From: an uncultured Robinsoniella sp.
GTDB taxonomy: Bacteria; Bacillota; Clostridia; Lachnospirales; Lachnospiraceae
Reading direction: 5' to 3'
Length of the DNA stretch: 64,000 bases
Assembly (NCBI GenBank): GCA_900539655.1
Contig: UQCR01000001.1
Location: forward strand, 186,001-250,000
The position numbers and the translations under genes were made by a program. Positions 42,991 through 51,632 of this stretch are shown one piece after another. The notes under the pieces are model-generated. The model saw only the letters and a list, made by a program, of their open reading frames with translations. It was not told the origin of the DNA and searched no databases. The number at the start of each line of letters is the position of its first letter. Positions within the stretch are counted from its first letter, which is position 1.

Positions 42991-43860
42991 ATGGAAAAAA
43001 TAATAAAAAAGATGAAGCCGTTAGAGAAATTGGATTTGAAAGACAGATTTCTGTTTGATCAGGTAGCAGAAGATCCGGAATGCTGTCAGGCGATGCTGGA
43101 AATCATTCTGGATAAAGAAATTACTATTTTGATGAAAAATGAAACAGAAAAGGAATTTCGAACGACTACTTCACAAAGATCGATAAAAATGGACGTTTTT
43201 GCCGCAGATGCCGAAGATAAAATTTATAATATGGAAATGCAGCAAAAGAATGCAGGTAATCTGGCCAGAAGGGGCAGGTTTTATCAAGCCCATCTGGACG
43301 TATCCCTGTTAGAGCCGGGAGTCATAGACTTTAATGAATTAAATGACTCCTATATGATTATGATCGCTTGTTTTGATCTTTTTGGATTTGGGAAGTATCG
43401 ATATACCTGCCGCATGGAATGTAAAGAATTACCAGGTACAATTTTAGAAGATGGCGCAGTTAGGATATTTTTAAATACAAAAGGTACAGACCGGCATGGA
43501 GTCAGTCAGGAATTAATAGATTTTCTGAATTATGTTGAATGCTCTACGGACGAAGTCTGCAGCAAGTGCCAAAGCTCGCGTATTCACAAGATACATAAAC
43601 GCGTCTGCAGCATTAAGCGCAATGAAGAAGTGGGGGTGCGTTATTTGCAGCAATGGGAAGAAAAAATAATGATCCGAGAGGAAGCTATGGAACAGGGGGA
43701 GAAGAAAAAAGCAATAGATATTGCAAAGAACCTGATCGATCTCCTGGATGTGGAAGTCATTGCTACGAAGACGGGGCTGTCCGTTGAGGAGGTTCAGCGG
43801 ATAAAGACTGGTCAGACAATGCAGTCAGAGGAATTAAAAGATGACGTAATTCAAAAATAA
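42991..43860 (+). CDS. Rpn-family recombination-promoting nuclease / putative transposase
   Basis: 289 aa. The N-terminal PD-(D/E)XK fold keeps its core: KMDVFAADAEDKIYNMEMQQ supplies the Asp and the E-x-Q, in contrast to the degenerate relative at 12799. RRGRFYQAHLDVSLLEPG and the FDLFGFGKYRYTCRMECKE block are typical of the clostridial branch. The C-terminal tail (EEVQRIKTGQ) resembles a small helix-turn-helix. AAAGGAG supports ATG 42991 over the frame start at 42934. Such nucleases are linked to RecA-independent DNA transfer in E. coli; the role here is unknown. Confidence 0.8.
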   Translation: MEKIIKKMKPLEKLDLKDRFLFDQVAEDPECCQAMLEIILDKEITILMKNETEKEFRTTTSQRSIKMDVFAADAEDKIYNMEMQQKNAGNLARRGRFYQAHLDVSLLEPGVIDFNELNDSYMIMIACFDLFGFGKYRYTCRMECKELPGTILEDGAVRIFLNTKGTDRHGVSQELIDFLNYVECSTDEVCSKCQSSRIHKIHKRVCSIKRNEEVGVRYLQQWEEKIMIREEAMEQGEKKKAIDIAKNLIDLLDVEVIATKTGLSVEEVQRIKTGQTMQSEELKDDVIQK

Positions 43861-43870
43861 AAAAAAGAAG

Positions 43871-43955
43871 CCGGAAACATCTTTGTAAATTTCTTCAGTA
43901 CTGGATGCTAAAGATAAGGATCTAATAATTGAGGATATTTTACTGATGTTTCCGG
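43871..43955. terminator. long hairpin between convergent genes
   Basis: CCGGAAACATC (43871-43881) and GATGTTTCCGG (43945-43955) form a perfect 11-bp stem, with GTAAAT/ATTTTAC and CTTCA/TGAGG continuing it inside. A rich tract precedes it on one side and T-rich sequence follows, so it may end both the Rpn gene (+) and aroE (-). Confidence 0.6.
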
Positions 43956-43979
43956 TTCCTTTTCAAATGTCGTTCTGGA

Positions 43980-44846
43980 TTATTTAAAATATTTTTCTTT
44001 TATAATATCCACCGGCATATCCTGTCCGGTCCAGATTTTAAAGGAAGCTGCACCCTGGTATAATAGCATATACATACCATTAGCGGTACGGCATCCGCTT
44101 TCTTTGGCAAGCTTTAACAGCTTTGTTTCCTTTGGGTTATAGATTACATCAAATACCATAAGGTCTTTATGAAAGAAGCTGGTATCGGTAATCAGGCACC
44201 CATCCGTATTTGGAGCCATGCCAACACTGGTTCCATTAGTAAGGATATCACTTTCTGCAATTTCAGACTTTAGGATAGAAGGATCATCGAAATCAAACAA
44301 AGTTACTTTGCATTTGGATTCTGAATTTAAAGTTTCCACGATTTTCTGTGCACGATCCCAGAATGCATCATGAATGCTGAATACCGAGATTTCTTTTACG
44401 CCATCCAATGCTGCCTGTATCATAATAGCACTTGCAGCGCCCCCGGCTCCTAACAGGGTCATTTTTTTGCCGATGATGTCAAACCCGGAATCTTTACATG
44501 CCATCATAAATCCGGTTCCGTCTGTTGTATAGCCTATAAATTTACCATTGTCATTTAATACTGTATTCACTGCACCGCCGATTCTGGCAGCAGGCGAAAG
44601 CTCATCGCAAAGTTCACACATGATGTTTTTATCTGGCATGGTAATGTTAAAGCCTAAAACGTTCATTGACCGAAGGCCTTCTGCCACCTGAGGCATTTTA
44701 TCCACACCGGCATCAAATGCCAGATAAGTACAGTCAATGCCGAGCTGCTCGAAGGCTTCGTTATGCATCGCGGGTGAAATGCTATGTTCTACTGGACTTC
44801 CTAATAGACATGCAAGACGTGTATGACCGGTTATTTTTCTTGCCAT
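43980..44846 (-). CDS. aroE: shikimate dehydrogenase
   Basis: Reduces 3-dehydroshikimate to shikimate with NAD(P)H, 288 aa. Substrate site SPVEHSISPAMHNEAF, dinucleotide motif LLGAGGAASAIMIQA, and end GMYMLLYQGAASFKIWTG are typical. The catalytic motif reads NITMPDKN: the lysine is kept but the usual His/Phe/Tyr before it is Asp, as in some quinate/shikimate (YdiB-like) forms. GAAAGGGG precedes the ATG. A shikimate kinase fusion is encoded nearby at 46133. Confidence 0.92.
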   Translation of the reverse strand: MARKITGHTRLACLLGSPVEHSISPAMHNEAFEQLGIDCTYLAFDAGVDKMPQVAEGLRSMNVLGFNITMPDKNIMCELCDELSPAARIGGAVNTVLNDNGKFIGYTTDGTGFMMACKDSGFDIIGKKMTLLGAGGAASAIMIQAALDGVKEISVFSIHDAFWDRAQKIVETLNSESKCKVTLFDFDDPSILKSEIAESDILTNGTSVGMAPNTDGCLITDTSFFHKDLMVFDVIYNPKETKLLKLAKESGCRTANGMYMLLYQGAASFKIWTGQDMPVDIIKEKYFK

Positions 44847-44910
44847 TTTTATAAACCCCTTTCATTATCTCGTTTTTATCGGTATAATTTTGTAAATATA
44901 TGATTTTTTA

Positions 44911-44939
44911 ATAGTAAACTATTTGGCATAAAAAGTCAA
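44911..44939 (-). promoter_or_regulatory. candidate aroE promoter
   Basis: Minus strand TTGACT (44934-44939), 17-bp spacer, TACTAT (44911-44916). Confidence 0.6.
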
Positions 44940-44999
44940 TTATTTCTTTAATGCATTAATGTGCTCAAGTGAATATGGTGTGGCAAGATAACCATATCG

Positions 45000-45863
45000 T
45001 TAAAAGAAATATTGACCGTCTATTTTTCTAAGTTCTTCATTCAGCAGAACCTTTTCCTTGTCAGAGAGAGGATTGTTCAGGCATTCAGCAATATGCTCCA
45101 CAACAAAAGAAAAACTTTCGAAGTTTCCCGGTGGAACTACAGCATCAGCACCCATGGAAAGCGTGTATTTAATGGCTGCGATCCCCAGGGCCTCATTGTG
45201 AGAAATTGGTTTGCACCATGATTTCGGGAAGGAGGACCGGGTACGTTCTTCTTCATTGAACCATGCGCGGTGGATTAGCGTTTTCATGCCAAGTAAACCG
45301 ATGTTTTTCTCTTTAGCGGCTTTGGAAATGCGGGTACCAAAGTCCTTGCCCAGATTTATTCCCCAGTTTAAAGGAAAGAGAACAGTGTCAAAGTCATAAC
45401 GTTTCAGTGCCTCCAGAGCTACCTCTTCACTATGGCAGGTGATACCAAGCTTCTTTAAACTGCCTTCTTCTTTTGCTTTACACATAATTTCCATGACGCC
45501 ACCTTTGGAAAAAGCGGTATCCAGTTCTTCCATAGATACGAGTCCATGCATTTGGTACACATCAAAATAGTCTGTGTGAAGCAGATCAAAGGACTCTTCT
45601 AATTCCCTTTTTCCATCGTCAGCCAGCCTGCAGTTTGTTTTACAGGCAAGATAAATTTGTTTCCGGTAAGGCTTCAGGGAGTTGCCCAGTTTTTCCTGAG
45701 CATCTCCATATGAGGGAGCTACATCGAAATAGTTGATTCCTTTTTCAATGGCATATTCCACATAGCGGTCAGATGCCTCCTGACCGTCTTCCATAGATAC
45801 AATACCGCCATATACAACTGGGCTGATCTCATATCCCGTATTACCCAATTTCCGTTTTTGCAT
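45000..45863 (-). CDS. aldo/keto reductase family protein
   Basis: 287-aa NADPH-dependent oxidoreductase, TIM barrel. The tetrad is visible: Asp in YFDVAPSYGDAQEKLG with Tyr, Lys in IYLACKT and His in VYQMHGL. The start at 45863 (MQKRKLGNTGYEISPV) follows AAAGGAA; the longer frame to 45917 is not supported. The substrate is unknown. An 18-bp palindrome lies in its promoter region. Confidence 0.9.
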   Translation of the reverse strand: MQKRKLGNTGYEISPVVYGGIVSMEDGQEASDRYVEYAIEKGINYFDVAPSYGDAQEKLGNSLKPYRKQIYLACKTNCRLADDGKRELEESFDLLHTDYFDVYQMHGLVSMEELDTAFSKGGVMEIMCKAKEEGSLKKLGITCHSEEVALEALKRYDFDTVLFPLNWGINLGKDFGTRISKAAKEKNIGLLGMKTLIHRAWFNEEERTRSSFPKSWCKPISHNEALGIAAIKYTLSMGADAVVPPGNFESFSFVVEHIAECLNNPLSDKEKVLLNEELRKIDGQYFF

Positions 45864-45960
45864 AATTCCGTTCCTTTCTGAATTATATTTCAAATTCATA
45901 TGTTTTGACATATTCAATAAGGCCTTCAGAAATACTGTTGCATGTCATAATGCCTTGTGA

Positions 45961-45997
45961 ATGAATATGCATATTCATGGTTTTGTATAAAATTATA
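45961..45997 (-). promoter_or_regulatory. aldo/keto reductase promoter region with 18-bp palindrome
   Basis: ATGAATATGCATATTCAT (45961-45978) is a perfect palindrome. On the minus strand TATAAT (45992-45997) lies just upstream, so the palindrome falls at or just after the start point, where a repressor would bind. No good -35 is seen, which could mean activator dependence. Confidence 0.6.
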
Positions 45998-46070
45998 GCA
46001 TAAGCATTCGATGAATACTACATTTTATCAATAAAACACAGTAAGTTTTTCGCTTTAAAGTATTAAAATG

Positions 46071-46099
46071 TTGATAATTTTCTATCTCCCTGTTATAAT
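46071..46099 (+). promoter_or_regulatory. promoter of the chorismate mutase/shikimate kinase gene
   Basis: TTGATA (46071-46076), 17-bp spacer, TATAAT (46094-46099); the ATG is 34 bases on. Confidence 0.8.
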
Positions 46100-46132
46100 A
46101 CAGCATAGAAATATAAGAAAGGAAAAGCCCAG

Positions 46133-46918
46133 ATGGATAAATTAGAAGAAATCAGAGAAAAGATAAGTCAATGTGATGACCGTATCATTGAGGAACTTGT
46201 GATTCGAATGAATTGCATGAAGGATATAATCGCATATAAGAAGCAAACAGGTGCGCCGATTATTCAGCCGGAACAGGATAAAAAACAGGAAGATGACCTG
46301 AAAACTAAGGTTAAAGATCAAGAGTTTCAAGATGAAATTTTACATATTTTTGAATATATTTTTAAAAACAGCCGTAAGATACAGACAAAGAGTTTGTTAG
46401 ACTATAATATCTTCTTAATCGGTTTTATGGGAGCTGGGAAGAGTACCGTAGCGGATGGTCTGGAGCATATGCTTGAAATGGAGCGTGTTGAGATGGACAC
46501 CTTGATTGCAAAGAAGCAGGGAATGTCAATACCGCAGATTTTTGAGGAGTATGGAGAAGCATTTTTCCGTGATCTGGAAAGCAATCTGCTGATTGAACTT
46601 CAGAAAAAAAGCCAGGTAATTGTATCCTGTGGAGGCGGCGTTGTGATGCGACCGGAGAATGCGGAACATATGAAGAAGCATGGAAGAGTTGTTTTGCTGA
46701 CCGCATCCCCGAAGACTATTTTTGAGCGGGTGAAGGACAGCAAGGAACGTCCCATTCTGAATGACAATATGAATGTGGCATTTATAGAAGAATTAATGGA
46801 AAAACGGCGTGAAAAATATCTAGCTACAGCTGATATAATCATTGAGACAGACGGGAAGAATGTGGTGGAGATCTGTGAAGAAATTATATCCAGGCTGATA
46901 GTGCTGGACCGTGGATAA
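46133..46918 (+). CDS. aroK: chorismate mutase (AroQ) - shikimate kinase fusion
   Basis: 261-aa bifunctional protein. Residues 1-80 are a helical AroQ-type chorismate mutase (LEEIREKISQCDDRIIEELVIRM, with the Arg and Asp expected in helix 1). Residues 90-261 are shikimate kinase: P-loop GFMGAGKST (97-105), EMDTLIAKKQGMSI, FRDLE, CGGG and the lid Arg in SKERPIL. It couples two steps of aromatic amino-acid synthesis that are not adjacent. Such fusions occur in Clostridia. Confidence 0.9.
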   Translation: MDKLEEIREKISQCDDRIIEELVIRMNCMKDIIAYKKQTGAPIIQPEQDKKQEDDLKTKVKDQEFQDEILHIFEYIFKNSRKIQTKSLLDYNIFLIGFMGAGKSTVADGLEHMLEMERVEMDTLIAKKQGMSIPQIFEEYGEAFFRDLESNLLIELQKKSQVIVSCGGGVVMRPENAEHMKKHGRVVLLTASPKTIFERVKDSKERPILNDNMNVAFIEELMEKRREKYLATADIIIETDGKNVVEICEEIISRLIVLDRG

Positions 46919-46950
46919 ACCGAAATAGAAGAATTGTATCAGAAGTATAA

Positions 46951-47010
46951 AAAGTGGTAAAACATATAAAGGTTCAGCCTTATACCTTATATGATTTTGC
47001 CGCTTTTTTT
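46951..47010 (+). terminator. intrinsic terminator after the shikimate kinase fusion
   Basis: AAAGTGGTAAAACATATAA pairs along its length with TTATATGATTTTGCCGCTTT, ending in a run of T residues. The remaining 240 bases to the next gene (47011-47253) show no further structure. Confidence 0.85.
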
Positions 47011-47253
47011 GTTTGAAAATACTGATGACGACGGTTTTTAAAACGGTAAAATCAGGTTAGCAATTTATATGAATAAAAAACCTTTGTATTCTGCTATAGT
47101 ATTAATGAAAGGTAGTTCTGCGTTGAACGTGGTGCTCAGAGAATACTCAATAGAATTTAATTTAAAAATTGCTGCCGGAACGAAATGTTTGACTACAAAG
47201 CACTTCCTTCAACAAAAACCATATACATTTTGCAAAATACAAGGAGGACAAAA

Positions 47254-48132
47254 ATGGAGAATAATCGATATGAAATCGGACGGGTAATTGACTATATAGA
47301 AGATCACCTCCTGGATGAGAAGCTGGATTTAGAGGCGATTGCAACAAACATCGGATACTCCAAATATCATCTGCACCGGATGTTTACCGCTGTTGTGGGT
47401 TTCACTGTCCATCGCTATATTCAAAGACGCAGATTAACAGAAGCAGCACGCATGCTTATTTTTACAGATAAACCAATCATAGAAATTGCTCTGTGTGCAG
47501 GATATGAGACACAGAGGTCCTTTTCCAAGGGATTTAAAGCCATGTTTCAGTTTAGCCCAAAATCATTTAGAAAACATAGCAGTTTTCTGCCGTTACAATT
47601 AAAGTTTGATGTGAAGAACTGTAAAAAGTTGAGGGGAGACAGGATTGTGGAGGTTAAAAACGTAGAAGCAGGAACCATAACGGTGGTTGGGTGCAGGAAA
47701 AGTACCAAAAAAGGATTTATAGTTATAGGAAAATGCTGGAACTTTCTTCACGGGAAAAAGCATAAAATTAAAAACAGAACGGATCCAGATTTTTTAATTG
47801 GGATAAATGATTATTCTATGTTCAGATATAATGAGGAAGATGATGCAAACCCTGCTTTTAACTATATTGCAGGAGCGCAGGTAAGTGTGGCCAAAGAGAT
47901 ACCAAAAGGAATGGATGTCTTCATTCTGCCCGCCAGTAAATATGTGGTTTTTACATTTCGTGGGAGAAATGATGACAGCTTGCAGCCTATTGTGGAATAT
48001 ATTTATCAGGAATGGTTTCCTGAGGCTGCCTGCCAATTTAATGAAAACAACCCATATGATTTTGTTAAATACGGAGAAATTACAGATAGAAATGGTGAAA
48101 GTGAAATTCAATTCTGGGTACCGGTTATTTAG
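47254..48132 (+). CDS. AraC-family regulator with GyrI-like effector domain
   Basis: 292 aa. Two helix-turn-helix motifs fill residues 1-110 (DLEAIATNIGYSKYHLHRMF, then IIEIALCAGYETQRSFSKGFKAMFQFSP), followed by a GyrI/SOUL-like ligand-binding domain (about 130-292) ending in YGEITDRNGESEIQFWVPV. Proteins of this layout (Rob/BmrR-like) respond to small hydrophobic molecules. AAGGAGGA supports ATG 47254. Its target is unknown; pdxST is next door on the same strand. Confidence 0.9.
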   Translation: MENNRYEIGRVIDYIEDHLLDEKLDLEAIATNIGYSKYHLHRMFTAVVGFTVHRYIQRRRLTEAARMLIFTDKPIIEIALCAGYETQRSFSKGFKAMFQFSPKSFRKHSSFLPLQLKFDVKNCKKLRGDRIVEVKNVEAGTITVVGCRKSTKKGFIVIGKCWNFLHGKKHKIKNRTDPDFLIGINDYSMFRYNEEDDANPAFNYIAGAQVSVAKEIPKGMDVFILPASKYVVFTFRGRNDDSLQPIVEYIYQEWFPEAACQFNENNPYDFVKYGEITDRNGESEIQFWVPVI

Positions 48133-48346
48133 TTCTATAGAATTTTGCTAAACTGGCATGGTTCAAAAACATAAAACTGGCATTTGTAACGAGGACACAT
48201 ATCGGATATAGTAGAAACATAAAAATTGCCCATTTGCAGTTAATGATAGGAATTCTTATGATCTTAATCTAAAAATGTATGAGCCATACAAATTTTTACT
48301 TGCCACTGATAACAATAACAACTTGATAGATAGCAGGAGAATGTAT

Positions 48347-49222
48347 ATGGAACAGAACAGATATGAATTGAATAAGGAACTGGCACAAATGTTAAAAGGG
48401 GGTGTAATCATGGATGTGACTACACCGGAGCAGGCAAAGATTGCTCAGGATGCCGGAGCATGTGCGGTTATGGCACTTGAGCGTATCCCGGCAGATATCA
48501 GAGCTGCAGGCGGAGTGTCCAGAATGAGTGATCCAGGCATGATTCGGGGAATTCAGGAAGCAGTATCCATACCTGTCATGGCAAAATGTAGAATTGGCCA
48601 TTTTGCGGAAGCGCAGATTTTGGAAGCAATAGAGATTGATTACATAGATGAGAGTGAAGTGCTGTCTCCGGCAGATGATGTGTATCACATTGATAAAACT
48701 AAATTTAGAGTCCCTTTCGTATGCGGTGCGAAGGATCTGGGGGAGGCACTAAGGAGAATTATGGAAGGAGCTTCCATGATAAGGACAAAGGGGGAGCCGG
48801 GAACCGGTGACATCGTACAGGCAGTCCGCCATATGAGGAAAATGAACCAGGAAATAGCAAGATTGGTATCTATGCGTGAGGATGAATTATTTCAGGCGGC
48901 AAAGGAGCTTCAGGTTCCCTGCGAGCTGGTGGAATATGTGCATAGTAACGGAAAGCTTCCTGTTGTTAATTTTGCAGCAGGCGGAGTAGCTACTCCGGCA
49001 GATGCTGCGTTAATGATGCAGCTTGGAGCGCAAGGAGTCTTTGTAGGATCGGGCATATTCAAATCGGGAGATCCGGCGAAGAGGGCACAGGCAATAGTGA
49101 AAGCCGTTACCAATTACCAGGATGCCAAAATGCTGGCGGAATTATCGGAAGACCTGGGAGAAGCTATGGTGGGAATCAATGAGCAGGAAATCGGACTTTT
49201 AATGGCAGAAAGGGGAAAATAA
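48347..49222 (+). CDS. pdxS: pyridoxal 5'-phosphate synthase, lyase subunit PdxS
   Basis: Synthase half of the DXP-independent vitamin B6 pathway: builds PLP from ribose 5-phosphate, glyceraldehyde 3-phosphate and ammonia. 291 aa. The catalytic lysine is Lys80 in MAKCRIGH, the second lysine is in IRTKGEPGTG, and the phosphate loop is NFAAGGVATPADA. AGGAGA at 48334-48339 supports ATG 48347 over 48341. pdxT follows after one base. Confidence 0.96.
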   Translation: MEQNRYELNKELAQMLKGGVIMDVTTPEQAKIAQDAGACAVMALERIPADIRAAGGVSRMSDPGMIRGIQEAVSIPVMAKCRIGHFAEAQILEAIEIDYIDESEVLSPADDVYHIDKTKFRVPFVCGAKDLGEALRRIMEGASMIRTKGEPGTGDIVQAVRHMRKMNQEIARLVSMREDELFQAAKELQVPCELVEYVHSNGKLPVVNFAAGGVATPADAALMMQLGAQGVFVGSGIFKSGDPAKRAQAIVKAVTNYQDAKMLAELSEDLGEAMVGINEQEIGLLMAERGK

Positions 49223-49223
49223 A

Positions 49224-49802
49224 GTGAGAATTGCAGTGTTGGCAGTTCAGGGGGCTTTTATTGAACATGAGAAAATACTTGAAAAACTGGGCGCAGACTG
49301 CATCGAAATACGGCAGAAAAGGGATGCAGAGGGAGCGTTCGACGGTCTTATCCTGCCGGGCGGAGAGAGCACAGTAATGGGGAAGCTTTTAAAAGAGCTG
49401 GAATTATTCCATATCTTAAAAACAAAGATTAAAAAAGGGATGCCGGTGCTTGGAACCTGTGCAGGATTGATCTTACTGGCGGAAAAGTTATCCAACGATG
49501 AAAAGGTCCATTTCGGAACACTGCCGGTTACTGTAAAAAGAAATGGATATGGCAGACAGCTAGGCAGCTTTCATACAGAGGGATATATGGAAGGAGTGGG
49601 CATGATTCCAATGACATTTATCAGAGCCCCATACATTGAAATTGCTGATCCGGCTGTAAAGATAATGGCAAGGGTTGATGAAAAAATAGTGGCAGTAAGA
49701 TATAAAAATCAGCTTGGAGCTGCCTTTCATCCTGAAGTTACAGCGGATACCCGAGTCCATGAATATTTTCTTCAAATGGTGAAGGATGAGCGATCATTAT
49801 GA
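49224..49802 (+). CDS. pdxT: pyridoxal 5'-phosphate synthase, glutaminase subunit PdxT
   Basis: Class I glutaminase that feeds ammonia to PdxS, 192 aa. The triad is Cys79 (GTCAG), His169 and Glu171 (FHPE), and the GGEST motif is at residues 47-51. It starts with GTG one base after the pdxS stop, so translation is coupled. No PdxR-type regulator is present. Confidence 0.96.
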   Translation: MRIAVLAVQGAFIEHEKILEKLGADCIEIRQKRDAEGAFDGLILPGGESTVMGKLLKELELFHILKTKIKKGMPVLGTCAGLILLAEKLSNDEKVHFGTLPVTVKRNGYGRQLGSFHTEGYMEGVGMIPMTFIRAPYIEIADPAVKIMARVDEKIVAVRYKNQLGAAFHPEVTADTRVHEYFLQMVKDERSL

Positions 49803-50019
49803 TATAGAAAGTAGGACACTGGCAGGGCAATCTGAAATACGATATGGATTCTGAGATGAAAAATGTAAGTTGGAATTAATATTTGAAATTTGAAGAGATT
49901 GTCAATATCATACAAGAGAACTATTTTAGTGTGTGTTATACTTTGCAAAGGTCATAGGTTTTTTGAATATGAGCAGATTCAGCGATTAAATTACAGATCA
50001 TATGCAAAGGAGAACATGA

Positions 50020-50442
50020 ATGGATAGTCATAACGATAAATGTGTCATGGTAATTGATGAAAGCCTTCCGCTTGGGATTATTGCAAATACTGCGGCAGTC
50101 TTGGGAATTACGCTTGGAAAACAACATTCGGAAATTGTGGGAGCGGATGTATTAGATGAAACTCATAATAAACATCTGGGCATTACAGCATTTCCGGTTC
50201 CTATTCTAAAAGGCAATGTTCAAATCATTAAAGAGCTGCGCAGCAGACTTTATACGGAAGAATTCCGCCAGCTGACAGTAGTTGATTTTTCAGATGTGGC
50301 ACAAAGCTGTAATGATTATGAAGATTTTACAAAAAAGATAGGACAGACAGAGGAAGATAAATTACAGTATTTTGGCATTGCGATGTGTGGCAATAAGAAG
50401 TTGGTAAATAAATTAACAGGGAGTATGGGGCTGCTTAGATAA
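50020..50442 (+). CDS. DUF2000-family protein
   Basis: 140 aa, similar to DUF2000, a family with a peptidyl-tRNA hydrolase II-like fold. VIDESLPLGIIANTAAVLGITLGK, DETHNKHLGITAFPVPIL and the end YFGIAMCGNKKLVNKLTGSM fit. Biochemical role is unknown. AAAGGAG precedes ATG 50020. Monocistronic. Confidence 0.8.
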   Translation: MDSHNDKCVMVIDESLPLGIIANTAAVLGITLGKQHSEIVGADVLDETHNKHLGITAFPVPILKGNVQIIKELRSRLYTEEFRQLTVVDFSDVAQSCNDYEDFTKKIGQTEEDKLQYFGIAMCGNKKLVNKLTGSMGLLR

Positions 50443-50446
50443 CGTT

Positions 50447-50534
50447 AAAAGCATTAGAAGAAAAAAGCATTTAAAATAAAAAAGCATTTAGAAGAAAAAA
50501 AGCATTTAGAAGAAAATAGTATTTAGAAGAAAAC
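50447..50534. repeat. five tandem copies of a 17-bp unit
   Basis: AAAGCATTTAGAAGAAA recurs five times with spacing 16, 17, 18 and 17 (GCAT at 50451, 50467, 50484, 50502; GTAT at 50519). The two central units are identical; the first and last have drifted. It directly follows the DUF2000 stop. Confidence 0.85.
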
Positions 50535-50580
50535 AATACTGATGAAAATTTGTCAGAAAGAAACAATATGTTCAACCTTA

Positions 50581-50611
50581 GAAATCAACCGTTCGGTTGA
50601 TTTCTTTTTTT
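50581..50611 (+). terminator. intrinsic terminator
   Basis: GAAATCAACC-GTTC-GGTTGATTTC followed by seven T residues. It ends the unit containing the DUF2000 gene and the tandem repeat. Confidence 0.92.
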
Positions 50612-50669
50612 GTCCCGGATGTTAAAGTAATACCAGAAACGGAATACAGAAAGAATGAGAGGTTTTTAT

Positions 50670-51608
50670 ATGGATCAATTAATTAAGGTTATGAATCTGG
50701 ATAAACGGTACGGAGATAAAAAGGTGGTAAATAAAATTTCATTTGCAATCAGAAGTGGAGAGATTCTCTGTTTTCTGGGACCAAATGGAGCAGGCAAAAG
50801 TACGACAATCAATATCCTGGCGGGAGTTCTGGGCGCAGACGGCGGAGAAATCCAGTATAAAGGAAAACGGATGCAGGATGCAAAAAAAGAATATCAGTAC
50901 CATCTTGGAGTTGTGCCACAGGATCTGGCTTTGTATGAAGATCTTACCGCCATGCAGAATGTATGTTTTTTTGCTTCTCTTTATGGGCTGAAAGGAAAGG
51001 ACCTAAGAGAGAAGGCAGATCAGGCGCTTTTATTTGTGGGATTAAGCGAGCGTAAAGATCAGAAGGTAAAAACATTTTCTGGTGGAATGAAGCGCAGGCT
51101 AAATATAGCATGTGCCATAGCGCACGAACCGGAATTGGTTATTATGGATGAACCCACGGTTGGTATTGATCCCCAGTCACGCAATCACATTTTAGAATCA
51201 ATCAGGGAACTGCGCAGGCATGGCATGACAGTACTCTATACGACACATTATATGGAAGAGGTAGAAGAGATTTCCACACGAATAATTGTAATGGACGACG
51301 GATCGCTTATAGCAGAGGGAACAAAGGAGGAACTGAAGGAGAGTATTTCGGATAAGAGAAAATTCACGCTGACAGTAGAGTCGGATGCATTAAATGTAGA
51401 TGAATTTTATCGCATTGAAGGTGTTACTGAGATCAGGACAAAAGAGGGAGTCATTGAAATTACAACTTTAAAAAATGTGGAGAACCTGGATAAGATTATA
51501 TCACTGGCACTATCCCAAAACATTAAGATCAATAATGTTGTATGCCAAACGGCAAACCTGGAAACTGTATTTTTGAGCCTTACGGGAAAAAGCCTGCGGG
51601 ATGAATAA
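50670..51608 (+). CDS. ABC transporter ATP-binding protein (ABC-2 export type)
   Basis: 312 aa. Walker A GPNGAGKST (residues 37-45), signature FSGGMKRRLNIACAIAHEP, Walker B LVIMDEPTVGIDP and the switch His in YTTHYMEEVEE. A C-terminal tail of about 75 residues is typical of DrrA/NatA-like exporters. ATG 50670 follows GAGAGG; 50655 is an alternative. It forms an operon with two ABC-2 permeases and a LuxR-type regulator, so export of a drug, peptide or lipid is likely. The substrate is unknown. Confidence 0.93.
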   Translation: MDQLIKVMNLDKRYGDKKVVNKISFAIRSGEILCFLGPNGAGKSTTINILAGVLGADGGEIQYKGKRMQDAKKEYQYHLGVVPQDLALYEDLTAMQNVCFFASLYGLKGKDLREKADQALLFVGLSERKDQKVKTFSGGMKRRLNIACAIAHEPELVIMDEPTVGIDPQSRNHILESIRELRRHGMTVLYTTHYMEEVEEISTRIIVMDDGSLIAEGTKEELKESISDKRKFTLTVESDALNVDEFYRIEGVTEIRTKEGVIEITTLKNVENLDKIISLALSQNIKINNVVCQTANLETVFLSLTGKSLRDE

Positions 51609-51632
51609 TCAGAAAGAAAAGAGGTATTTTGT

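Noticed and set aside
50447..50534. CRISPR-like array
   Set aside because: Units of 17 bp abut each other with no unique spacers, and no cas genes are present; it is a simple tandem repeat.
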